A DNA stretch of 64,000 bases, taken from the NCBI GenBank assembly GCA_029891345.1, contig CM057000.1, positions 131,595,663-131,659,662 on the forward strand, given 5' to 3'. This DNA comes from Dryococelus australis (lineage: Eukaryota > Arthropoda > Insecta > Phasmatodea > Phasmatidae). Positions within the stretch are counted from its first letter, which is position 1; each line of letters begins with the position of its first letter. Below the pieces are notes generated by a model. The model searched no databases and was not told the origin of the DNA. It saw only the letters and a program-made list of their open reading frames with translations. The translations under genes were made by a program, and so were the position numbers. Below are positions 45,773 to 55,261 of the stretch, in pieces.

Positions 45773-45898
45773 TAGGCAGTTCACGGTAAAGGGAGCACTT
45801 TTGATGCCCTGGTTAATTTTTTTTTCTACCAGCTATTTTCTATCCTTGCACCTTTTAAAAATAAATATTGCAGTGTAAATAATACAGTCTATATACTG
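45773..45898 (+). mobile_element. MITE branch B, left half of a split copy
   Basis: Left end TAGGCAGTTCACGGTAAAGG after TA at 45771-45772. The interior CCTTGCACCTTTTAAAAATA to ACAGTCTATA matches the reverse of 62338-62547 up to its middle. The right half appears about 1.2 kb away at 47098-47181. Confidence 0.7.
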
Positions 45899-45900
45899 GG

Positions 45901-46700
45901 TGATTCGCCACTCACAGGTCTTATTCCTTACATCATTTGGCGCAAATTGTCTTTTAAATGTGGCCATTCCCAATATTTACAGAGTAATTCGACAATCGAC
46001 ATTACTATCCTGCGGTGGAAAGGAGTTCTAACAGTTTCAGCGTCAATGTGTGGTGTTGGTGTTCTACAAGATCAGCTGATTGGGCCATTCATATTCTCGG
46101 GACGCTTCACTGGGGTGGTGTTATCTGCAGTGTATGTAAGAAGAACTACCGCTGTTAATTGAACATATTCAGTTATCAGTGAGACATGGTATGATCTTCC
46201 AGCATGATTGTACACCTCGCTCCACAATGCTGCTGTTGAACACTTGAATGTGCATTTCCCTGGGAGATAGCTAGGACGAGGCGGTTTTCACTCCTCGATC
46301 GTTAGAACCCTCTCTACTAGATTTTTGCGTACGGGGATGGATGAAGGATATTGTTTACCAAAGGACTGCACAAACAGGTGGGGGGAACTACTTGCGCGTA
46401 TCATGCATGCTGCTACAGAAATAACAGCTGTGTGCAGCTGCGTAGAGCAACACGTGCGGCCAAGTGTGGATGTAGACGCAAACATTTGTGACGTAATTGT
46501 GATGCTCAACTGTTAACAATACGTTCTTATCATACGGCCCTGTATTTACTTCAGAAAGGCTTATTTTATTTTTCATTTTTCAAATGTTTACAATTTGTAA
46601 ATATTGGGAATAGGATCCACATTTGACATTCTGCTCCAAATGATGTAAGGAATAGGTTCTGCGAGTGGTGGCAATTCCTCGTGAATCATCTGGCGGGCCG
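45901..46700 (+). pseudogene. Mariner-superfamily relic between inverted repeats
   Basis: Inverted repeats: ATTCCTTACATCATTTGG at about 45925-45942 and its complement at about 46637-46654, with adjacent matching sequence. Between them, in shifting plus-strand frames, are GVLQDQLIGPFIFSGRFTG (about 46055), a QHD-type segment (46214), AVEHLNVHFPGR and LGRGG (46232-46285), and GELLARIMHAATEI with a DVDANICDV end (46380-46495). This is the order seen in the C-terminal half of an arthropod mariner-type DDE transposase. The N-terminal DNA-binding region is missing and the expected SPDL.PLD motif is destroyed. The relic is internally deleted and inactive. Confidence 0.72.
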
Positions 46701-46704
46701 GAAA

Positions 46705-47095
46705 ACTGACGTCTAAAGCCTGTTACACACGGCTCATTTTCTTGTTCATGCAGGTGTACCTCTTCAACTAACATCGTGTAACTGGTTAAATTGTTTGCAA
46801 GTGGCTTGCATGCAAGGGATTGCGTGCTAACTAGAATCGTGTAGACTTTTTTCTCTTTTAAAGTTCCCCCTGTGCAAGTTTACATTTGCATTTTATAACA
46901 TTGTGTAGATCCGTAAATGTATTTATGCTGATATTGTTAATTTGAGTGGAAAACAGATTTTAACTACGCATTAGTGAATTGTTAGGTTTGTAAAACTTTG
47001 CGTGTTGTAGTGTACAGTATGTACACGGGACTTACAAAAGAGGGTGTTAATCTTGTTCATAACCTTCTTGTTCACAAAACATGTCGGTCTGTATC
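46705..47095. other. Insert of unknown nature
   Basis: Lies between the mariner relic and the right half of the split B MITE, so it must be inserted sequence too. Starts with GCCTGTTACACACGG; no partner end was found. Confidence 0.35.
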
Positions 47096-47097
47096 GG

Positions 47098-47181
47098 GTT
47101 TTAGGCTACTATAAAATGTTTCGACTATTATTCCAAATGAGAGGGCTTCAAAAATGTTCCACTTCATCGTGAATAGCCTGT
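47098..47181 (+). mobile_element. MITE branch B, right half of a split copy
   Basis: CGACTATTATTCCAAATGAG then AGGGCTTC and the degenerate TIR CCACTTCATCGTGAATAGCC. It matches the other end of the 62338 copy in reverse. Confidence 0.65.
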
Positions 47182-47184
47182 ATC

Positions 47185-47890
47185 AATTCATCCCTTACCT
47201 CGGTGAAGACAATTTGTGGAGTGCGTTGTATATTGCGCCGACCGACAAATGTTCTCGGGATCGGACGAGCTCCGTGTGTTGACAATGCGGAGGTGTGAGG
47301 TTTGACGCCCGAGGCGACTGCGGCAGAGATTTGCTGTGCCCGGCTGAGAGTTTCACGAGTTCGATGAAATTGGCGCACTCTGTAGAGTAATGGACTATAT
47401 TGTTGCGAATCCCCCAGGGCCTATCCAGGTTTGTGACAGATGGATAATCGTAGTAAAACAAAATAACTATAATTTGCCAAATTTGACAGTGGCATAAAAA
47501 ATAACTTCACAGTACTAGTAGCACAATTTTTACTAACGAGCGCAATTATTACGTTGAAAGTTATAAAATCCCAACCGCTGCCTTTATACTACTCTCATAA
47601 TTTATTATACATATCCAATCAAAATGCCAACTGCCATACATTCCCGTAATTAAATATGCTACTCACATAAATCCCACTTGTTACTGTTAGCTGGCCGTCT
47701 GCGCTGTCTTGTATTTTTTGTGGTGGTATGTTTTAATCAGTCTATAAATTGGTGACGTTTTAGCTGTTTTGGATTTTGTATGGAAATTTTTGCTAATGTC
47801 TAGCAATATTTGTTTAATTCATTGTCGGACTGGCTTTTTTTAAATCGTGTCTTTTTAATTGTCGTTTCTGTTTCGCTTGTGGTTTTGCAG
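47185..47890. other. Unassigned stretch
   Basis: GC-richer at 47200-47370 with short opposing frames. No supported feature. Confidence 0.4.
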
Positions 47891-47894
47891 TTTT

Positions 47895-48287
47895 CTTCAT
47901 ATTGCGCTGTGTGAAACCTTCAAACAAATCTGCGATTTAAAAATCGAATTAAAAAACAATATCCATGTTACCTCGTAAAATGGTATATTTGAAAGACTGA
48001 ACGTTTTTTTGAAAGTATTTTGTATTGGTTTTATTAGTTAATGCGTTATTTCACTTGATACATATTGATTAACGGCCATTTTTACATGCTGTTCTACTGA
48101 TCCAGCCTTCAAAGACAAATCACTGAAAAAAAACTGGGATTTTTTCACCGGTTCATCAGCTAAATTAATTTAAGTGACTGTTGAATCGGTCAAGTACTGT
48201 TAAGTGATTAAAACATTAAATTCTCACTGATTCATATTAATTGTGATTTATTTTATTAATAAAATATAAAGTCGAGCAATTTATACT
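47895..48287 (+). repeat. Family M, copy 1 of an inverted pair
   Basis: Reverse complement of 50752-51195 over about 390 bp: ACCTCGTAAAATG, GTATTTTGTATTGGTTTTAT, GCATTTACATG-type block, AGCTAAATTAATTT, and AAATATAAAGTCGAGCAAT. Many substitutions and small indels. Class unknown. It ends where a B MITE starts. Confidence 0.78.
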
Positions 48288-48288
48288 A

Positions 48289-48494
48289 AAGGCGGTTCAT
48301 GGTAAAGTGAGCACTTTAAGACCCTCCCAACAGGCATAAACCAATAATAAAATGTATCGTATTGCAGCCTCAGGCATTAAATTTTGAGGGTGGGGAAATG
48401 TATACACTGTGTTTATTGGTCACATTTGCAATATTTATATTAAAAAAGCAGCAGGAAGATGGAAATAGGATGAAAGGAAATATTTAGAAGGGCC
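48289..48494 (-). mobile_element. MITE branch B, right TIR replaced
   Basis: Left AAGGCGGTTCATGGTAAAGT; interior CCCTCCCAACAGGCATAAAC and AGCAGCAGGAAGATGGAAAT as in the copy at 8928. Where that copy has AAAAAGTGATCACTTTACCG, this one has a TIR in the opposite orientation (48496-48529). Confidence 0.78.
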
Positions 48495-48495
48495 G

Positions 48496-48529
48496 TAGGT
48501 TGTTCACGGTGAAGTGAGCACTTTTGATC
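48496..48529. repeat. Solo MITE terminal repeat, inverted
   Basis: TAGGTTGTTCACGGTGAAGT then GAGCACTTTTGA: a left-type TIR at the place where the right TIR of the adjacent copy is expected. Confidence 0.8.
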
Positions 48530-48534
48530 ACATT

Positions 48535-49595
48535 TTATTGCATTTGTGGTTTCCCTCCATATAGGTTTGTTCGTAGTTATTGTAGGCACTGGAGATCCAA
48601 TCAAAATTCGCATTCAGTTTCACCGCACCATTAACAACCCCACTTTCTTACAGTCCAGTCGGCGACTTCTAGCTTTGCATTCTCTCGTCACTGCACAGTC
48701 CATGGTCACGAGTGGTCACTAGTGCCGAGACAGATGCCTCTTGCGCACTGGTTCCCAAGTCGTTGGCTCTCCCAGCAAGCCGGAGTGAAGGTCTGTTCCG
48801 GGCAGGTGTGCCCCCTCCCCCCACCTTTTTCACATTGTACCGATGACTTCTGGAGGGATTACACTACCGCTCGTTGAGCAGGGGGTCGCGTAGGTTTAGA
48901 GCCCGTGCGTAACAATGAATACCCGGTAATTCGCACTGAGGAGCAACAGCGAATGGCAGTACATAGTTAAACATAGGCGTATAACAATTTTGTAGTACTG
49001 TCTTTAGAATGGCAATAAATAAAATCCTTTCATTTAGTTTTGACCCCCACCCCTCATTTCATGCCGAGTCAGTTGTAACAATACCATAGCTTTTATTTAC
49101 GGGGCCAACCATAGGTGGACACGCTTTCACCCCCGCACCCGTGCCCCTTCACGGTAATACAGGTATAAGTTTTCCGTTTCCTGTTCGTTTCCCCTTTCTT
49201 TATTTTTGCCTCTGGCATGCTATCGGGATCACGCTATTTTCGAATTAACAATGTTACACAATTGTAGCTAACTTATCTTCTCTTACTGTCCAGTTAGGCT
49301 CCCGTGGCCAATGGAGAGCTTAGCATGCGCGGAACAACTTAAGGAAATCTCTGCCCACAATCACGAATTTATACATTTTACCTCCCACAAGTTCCATACC
49401 CCCTGATTTTAGCGAAGTTTTAAGTCACGGCGTAATTTATCAAAGTTTATAGAGGTGTTAAATGGAGATTGCTGATCTCCCCCCCCCAACCCCTTGCATT
49501 CTCACACACAGAGAAAAATACACATTTGTGAGTAAGGGTGTTAAAAATACTCTTTGCTAGGGAGAAACTCGTGTCTCTAGTGTATCCTCGTTCGT
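48535..49595. other. Stretch without supported feature
   Basis: Several C-rich runs (48812-48822, 49478-49489). No exon or repeat recognised. Confidence 0.4.
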
Positions 49596-49599
49596 GAGC

Positions 49600-49790
49600 A
49601 GCGGGAATTTTTTATATTTGACAGAAGCGCGGGAGCTATAAGGGTTACTCACACGCGCTACAAAAGCGCCATCGCCGCTACGCGTATGTGTCTGAACTGG
49701 TGTCCAGTGTTCTCGTAGTGCTGCATGTAACAGACTTTCAGCAGTGATCCAATAATTTATTGATGGTCTGTAGCAAAGTTCAATACAAGA
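49600..49790 (+). repeat. Interspersed repeat family L
   Basis: GCGCCATCGCCGCTACG, CCAGTGTTCTCGTAGTGCTG and CAGCAGTGATCCAATAATTT align with 20285-20385. Confidence 0.45.
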
Positions 49791-49794
49791 CAGT

Positions 49795-50750
49795 CGTCCC
49801 CGTCAAGTATGTTTTATGATACAATTTGAAAAAACCGTCTTCAAACCATATTTGAGGACTCCAACTAATATTTACAGCATGCGTGGTAACTTCAAAGTAC
49901 CATTACGTCCTCATCGGGGGGTGCTGTCTTTTCGTAGGTAAACATAATGGGGGGTTTAACACGTAGTTTTGTTCCAACACACTGTAGCGCAGCTGAAGCA
50001 CCAGGCGACGTGCTTATATCGCGAGTTACGTCAGTGGATCCTCTCTCTATCTGCGCGGCTGTCTCGTGTGAAAGGGGTCCGCACACGATGTGATGTGCCG
50101 CCGCCCTTTGTGCAATGTGCCACCTCCTGGTCGCCGACCGTATTGTTCACAAGACCGCGTTATCGCTTCTGCAGGTTGGAGTGCAACATGGGCCCACAGC
50201 ACGCCCGTAGGACAGCCCTTGACATTCGCCCATCTACTAATGTTAGAGAGCTGGTTCTCGTATTGACAAGATTAGTAGCAGCATGACGCTGTACCAAAAT
50301 TGCGTTGTTTGGCATTGTTTGTGCAGGGATACATACCTTAACCTAGGGTGCTTGGCAACATTCGCGTCCATTCTGTTGCCAAAAATATACTCTTACTGCT
50401 TTTCTTGAGCTGCCAAAATTGTATTATTTCAATGTATCAAAAACAAACTGAAGATGTAATGGATATTTAAAGATAAATGTTATTACCCCTGTACTTGACA
50501 TGTAAAATTAGCACTGTATTGATAACGTCGCTCTGCTACTATTTAAAACATTCGGTCAATAAGGTTGACTCCTTACGTCAGTGTTAATACTTGCCCTAAT
50601 ATCGTGGCCAAAAGGGACTTAAGTATCGTGCGACTACTGCAACCTAACATTAGTGTCGCTCAGTTGTTTCTTACAGTCCTTGCGAATGTAAATGGCAAAA
50701 ATAAATTAGATGGGTAAAATATTCGAACTGAACTATATAGGCTGATCTAC
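49795..50750. other. Stretch without supported feature
   Basis: GC-richer at 49960-50280, where 105- and 64-codon frames overlap on opposite strands. AT-rich afterwards. Confidence 0.4.
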
Positions 50751-50751
50751 T

Positions 50752-51195
50752 AAGCATAGATTGCTCGACTTTATATTTTATTAATTAAATAAATTACAAT
50801 TAAATCACAATCTGAATCGGTAAGAATTTCACTTTTACAATCACTTAACGGTACCTGACCGATTCAACTGTCACTTCAATTAATTTTAGCTGATGTATCG
50901 GTGAAAAAATCCCAGTTGTTCACTAATAGATTATTTTCCACCGATTCAGCAGCCTTTTTTTCTTCCAGTGATTTGTTTTTGAAGACTGGATCAGTTACAG
51001 CATGTAAAATGGCCGTTAAGTAATGTGTATCAGGAGAAATAACGCATTAACTAATAAAACCAATACAAAATACTTTCTAAAATACGTTTAGTCTAAAAAA
51101 AAAAAAAAACATTTTACGAGGTAACAAATATTGTCTTTAATTCCGTTTTTATGTGATCACCACAGCTTTATGTTTGAAGGTTTCAAATTGATATG
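50752..51195 (-). repeat. Family M, copy 2 of an inverted pair
   Basis: ATTGCTCGACTTTATATTTT, ATTAATTTTAGCTGATGTAT, CAGCATGTAAAATGGCCGTT and ACCAATACAAAATACTTTC mirror copy 1. An A15 run lies near 51097-51110. Confidence 0.78.
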
Positions 51196-51199
51196 ATCT

Positions 51200-51498
51200 G
51201 GTGAAGAGAATGCACTCATGTACCATTCGTTTTAACAATCCCAACAGTACCAATTAAACTAAAAATGCAGCATACAATTTAAAACTACACGCGTTCTATG
51301 AGGAACTATGACACAGTTACTCGAAGTGAAAGTGGTACATCTAGTACGAACTGACATTAGAATGGAAATGAATATTCCCTCAAAATGAAAGTTACTGGTA
51401 AAATGCGTCATCCAGCTTTTGGGGTCTATAGATACGAATCATTATTATGATTATAACTGCATAAAATGGTAAATACTTAACTACTGTAGATTGAATGC
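51200..51498. other. Unassigned stretch
   Basis: Contains GAAGTGAAAGTGGTACATCT near 51320, similar to the Tc1-like TIR beginning at 51501; it may be a scrap of a second end. Confidence 0.35.
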
Positions 51499-51500
51499 CA

Positions 51501-52845
51501 CAGTGAAAGTGGTACACTGCCCAATATATCACCCCCATTGGTCTTTTCAGGCAAGCCATGTCGGGTTACGCATTTTGATTCACTCGTACTTTCGTTCTGT
51601 GCATGAAGCCAAGCATTACATTCAAGTCAGCTCTCGTAGATCAACATGGAACGTGAAAGAGGTCAGCTGTCTGTGGCGGTGAGAAGAAAGCTGGTCATTT
51701 TGTATTACCAAAGGGGTAAATCCTTGTATGAAACGGGCAAAATTGTGAATTGCAGTAATTCTACTGTGGAAAATATCGATCGTGGCTTTCGTCGGTACAG
51801 TAGAATAGAGAATTGAAATGCGCAGGTCCAGAAAAATATTCACTGCATCAGACGAGCGATATCAGAGGAGCGATGGATACGATGCCAAATAGATGGATGC
51901 TGCGTCTAAGTGCACCAAAACTTTCCAAGGACGCAGAAGTCCTTGGGGGAAAAACCTGCCCAGAAACCGTGAAGTCCTCTACAGAGAAGACTTAAATATA
52001 ATCGTAGAGTAGCGCTCATGAAACCACAAATCAGCAAGATGAACTAATGTCTCTTGTTACGTTTTGCCACCTAGCATGCTGACAAACCTTTTGACAACAG
52101 TAATATTTACCAATGAAAGTAAATTGTGTGTTTGCATGTGATGGGAAGGTCAGTAGGTATGTCATAAGCCAAACAGTTTGCAGAAAAATCTTCGGCTGAC
52201 TGAAACATGGGGGTTGGTTCCTTGATGGTATGCGGTTCCTTGATGTATGGCGGTTTCGGGTGTGGGGAAACTAGCATTCATATATAGTACTATGGACCAC
52301 GATGTGTATTTCGGACATATTTAGGAAAGAACGGACACCTAGCGCAGAGAAATAAGCTTGCGGAATTTTTTGCAGTCTACCAGAACGACCCGAAACATAG
52401 GCCCACAAGGTACGCATGACACACACCATTGCAAATTTGTGGAGTGTGTTACAAGAAAACATCCGCAAATATCCCATTTCTAACTAGAACCACCTCACAC
52501 TTGCCCTTAAACGGAATGGGACAAGATTGAGTCATGCTATTGTGAAATATTGGTTCGATCCATGCCAGATGGGCTTAAGGAGATGAAAATGGACTGTTGG
52601 TAGTCGCACTGTCCACATATGCCCTTAGACGACAGGACATAAACAGATTACCATTTTCATTGCGGCGTATATCTTGACCTCAATGTATAGTTTTTTGTAA
52701 ATTTATATATTCTTTTGTGAAGATATTTGCTGTATGATTGTGAATATATTTATTCACCAATACATTCGATTTTCATATCCAACAGACTTGCAATACAACA
52801 ATTTCATATCATAGAATAGGTGTACCACTGCCAATTGAGTCACTG
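51501..52845 (+). mobile_element. Tc1-like DNA transposon, near full length
   Basis: Left end CAGTGAAAGTGGTACACTGC; the reversed right end is CAGTGACTCAATTGGCAGTG followed by GTACACC. TA follows the right end at 52846-52847; the left flank is CA, probably a mutated TA. The length of about 1345 bp is normal for Tc1-like elements. The decayed transposase lies between the TIRs. Confidence 0.78.
51646..52615 (+). pseudogene. Tc1-like transposase, inactivated
   Basis: The first frame, 51646-51816, encodes 56 residues with the paired-type helix-turn-helix start (RGQLSVAVRRKLVILYYQRG and KIVNCSNSTV), then a premature TGA. Downstream pieces in shifted frames are KYNRRVALMKP, IFTNESKLCVF (Tc1 elements normally have a catalytic D where N now stands, as in FTDESKF), KHGGWF, DVYFRHI-like sequence, YQNDPKH (from QQDNDPKH) and a C-terminal WDKIESCYCEILVRSMPDGL. 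The usual SPDLNPIE segment with the last catalytic acidic residue is not recognisable. The enzyme would cut and paste its own element at TA. This copy cannot, because of frameshifts, stops and changed catalytic positions. Confidence 0.8.
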
Positions 52846-52849
52846 TATA

Positions 52850-54815
52850 TTGTCATCTCTTGTCAACTCAACTTGATAGTTCAGATGTTAAGGTAACTGT
52901 CCAAGGGCGAAGTGTAAGGGTTTTGCGAGTTCTATCGCGGTCACCCGCAGAAATTTCTTTACTTTTTAAATTGTGTTATATTAATAGTAAACTATCGTAA
53001 ATATGTTCTCGTAATTATGTGTCTAAATTAAATATCTATTCTGTTCGCCACTGTAGTTGGCCGTAACTAATTCAATCAGTGAAATGGTTTCAGATCACTA
53101 GTTCAGTCGGTGAAGTGGTTTGGCATCACTTACTATGAATCAGAGCTTTGACTTGATCTTTACATGGGAGGGGGGGTGTCTGATAACGTAAGGTTACTGT
53201 CATTTTCCGTCTGTAAAGACGGCGTAGACCCGAACAGCGACCTGCATGGTCGAAGTACGTAGTAAAGGGCGTCTCGAGATGTAATTGCGGGTTCGAGTGC
53301 AGTACGTCAGGGCGCCGCAGCAGACGACAGTAAGACAGACTGCGAGCTGGCTCGCGCAGCCTCCATGACTACTGCAAGCCGGCCCCTCCACCCTCTAGCA
53401 GCCGAATGCGGACGGGTCGCCATGGCAACGCCCCACCCTCCGCCGTGGCCCACGAGGGTAGCGCTCGCACGCTGATCAATACCGCCGCCGCGTCGCTACA
53501 TCCCCCAGCCAGCTTCTGTCCGCTCTGCATCAGGCGCCACGCGAGTCCTTGCGCGCACACGCGCGCGCACACACACACGCGTCACTATTACACACATCCA
53601 AGACTTGTGTTACACTTGCAAGCACTCTTTCATAACAAGTCTGCTGCTGGCATGGAGAAACTGTGAAATGCGGGGAAATTCGAAAGCTGTCAAATTTTTT
53701 AAAAGAAAATGTGACAATTATTACGTCTATTCCATGGTATATTATGTATTTTTACTTATCGCGAATTTCATTCCTAGTCTAAATCCGTATATAGGCGCGT
53801 ACAAGGGAAGTATTGAATCTATAGTCGTAACGAGAGAACCTTGTATTACTGATTCATTTACCGAAGTAAGTAGTACTCTACTGCCAACATTAGTAAACAA
53901 CAAATTATCACTTTGTTGCCAGATTAGGCAAAGTTTTTATTAATTGCGTATTTATCAGAAGTTAATTTCATATAATTAAAGCACGTGATTTGTGGCATAC
54001 ATGCTTTAGAAACCATTCGTGTGGATATTCATGAAACTATCAAATTGAAAGCCGCGTAGACAGATGGCAGAATTGAGAAAAGGTAAATCGTGCACATGTT
54101 CCTACAGTATGTAAAAGGAGACCTACATGTATGTCATTTCTAAATGCGTAAGATGCGCAGGCATTAAATGTGGTTTACAGTCGTTTGATTTTAAGAACTT
54201 GTAAGACCGCAGAACCGTGACTTAAGCGTTTTCTCGTGCAAGCATTATTTTTCCTCAATTATAGTTCAGGTTAAATCTGTGGACATCTGTTGGTACTTTA
54301 CGGAGCAATGTTTGCTCGTTGCCCAATACGAGGTTTACTCGGCCTTGAAGAGTGTAGACCGGCCACGTAGTAAATCCCCGAGCAACCCTGCAACTGCTGG
54401 CCTGCCATCTACAGGCGAGGCTTCTCCCATAACTGTGTCTCAGATATTAGCAGTATTCAGTCAGTTGCTGGCGACTGGCAAGTTTTAAATTTGTCAATTG
54501 CATGCCCATATTTCCGTGATGCTCGCAGCAAAAATTCCTGATTTCGGTTCGCCATCGTTACCCGAAGTAACACGAGGCGAATGCTGGAATGGTTCCTTGC
54601 TACAGGCCATGGAAAGTCCCCCCCCCCCCCAACTCTGTTTGTAGCGTCTTCATAAAGTTTTTAATGTTTCAGTTATGGTAGGCACCTCAAAACTGAATGA
54701 AATTCATTCGACTAGGTGTTGCTCGTCTTGATTTTAACGATCCCCAAATTTTTCGCGCAAGTTTGCTCTGTCGAGCGTTTCAGCCGTAGAATCGGGAACT
54801 GAATAAGAATCCATA
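52850..54815. other. Unassigned, with a CpG-rich block at 53200-53560
   Basis: The block at about 53200-53560 is strongly CpG-rich, with opposing open frames and no domain, and ends in a GC/AC run. The rest is AT-rich. A C10 run lies near 54619-54628. Confidence 0.4.
53551..53580. repeat. GC/AC alternating microsatellite
   Basis: GCGCGCACACGCGCGCGCAC followed by ACACACACGC: alternating purine-pyrimidine with Z-DNA potential, directly at the end of the CpG-rich block. Confidence 0.95.
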
Positions 54816-54819
54816 CAGA

Positions 54820-55062
54820 GCTCCTTAGAGTAAGTCTCGTGGCAATGTTAATTTCATAGTGATCAGAACTATGGCAATGTTGATTTCACAGTGATCAGAA
54901 CTATGGCAATGTTGATTTCACAGTGATCAGAACTATGGCAATGTTGATTTCACAGTGATCAGAACTATGGCAATGTTGATTTCACGTGTGACTGAAGGAT
55001 ACACAATGTGCATACGTACCAATATCTTGAGCAGGGCGTTGAAAAATACGAAACCATAGGCT
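54820..55062 (+). mobile_element. MITE branch A relic with internal tandem array
   Basis: After a tandem array come GAAGGATACACAATGTGCAT, ACC..AATATCTTGAGCAGGGCG and TTGAAAAATACGAAACCATA, which match the right part of branch A. The right TIR is largely lost. Confidence 0.6.
54841..54986. repeat. 32-bp tandem repeat, about 4.6 units
   Basis: Units start GGCAATGTTGATTTCACAGT and end GATCAGAACTAT. The first unit reads GGCAATGTTAATTTCATAGT, identical over its first 15 bases to the branch A interior, so the array grew from MITE sequence. Confidence 0.93.
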
Positions 55063-55089
55063 TTTCACCGTCGATTGAGCAGAGTTGTC

Positions 55090-55255
55090 CACACGAATGC
55101 AGGACGCAGTAGCGAGCAAGGTTCCGCTTGTGCTGAAGGAAGTGTGGCCGGGGCAATGTCTCGTGACCTTGACGCGGGACGCCACTGCGGCGTATCGAAC
55201 AGAGCAGCACGCAGCGGAGGAGAGCGCCCGTCGCCGCCTAGCTCGTTCCCTCGGC
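55090..55255. other. CpG-rich block
   Basis: Short CpG-rich segment between the MITE relic and the hAT-type element. Open frames on both strands, no domain. Confidence 0.35.
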
Positions 55256-55261
55256 ATACCC

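Noticed and set aside
49892..50086. 64-codon minus-strand frame ending KTAPPDEDVMVL
   Set aside because: The end looks protein-like and could be a terminal exon, but there is no recognised family, no supported splice site and an opposing open frame.
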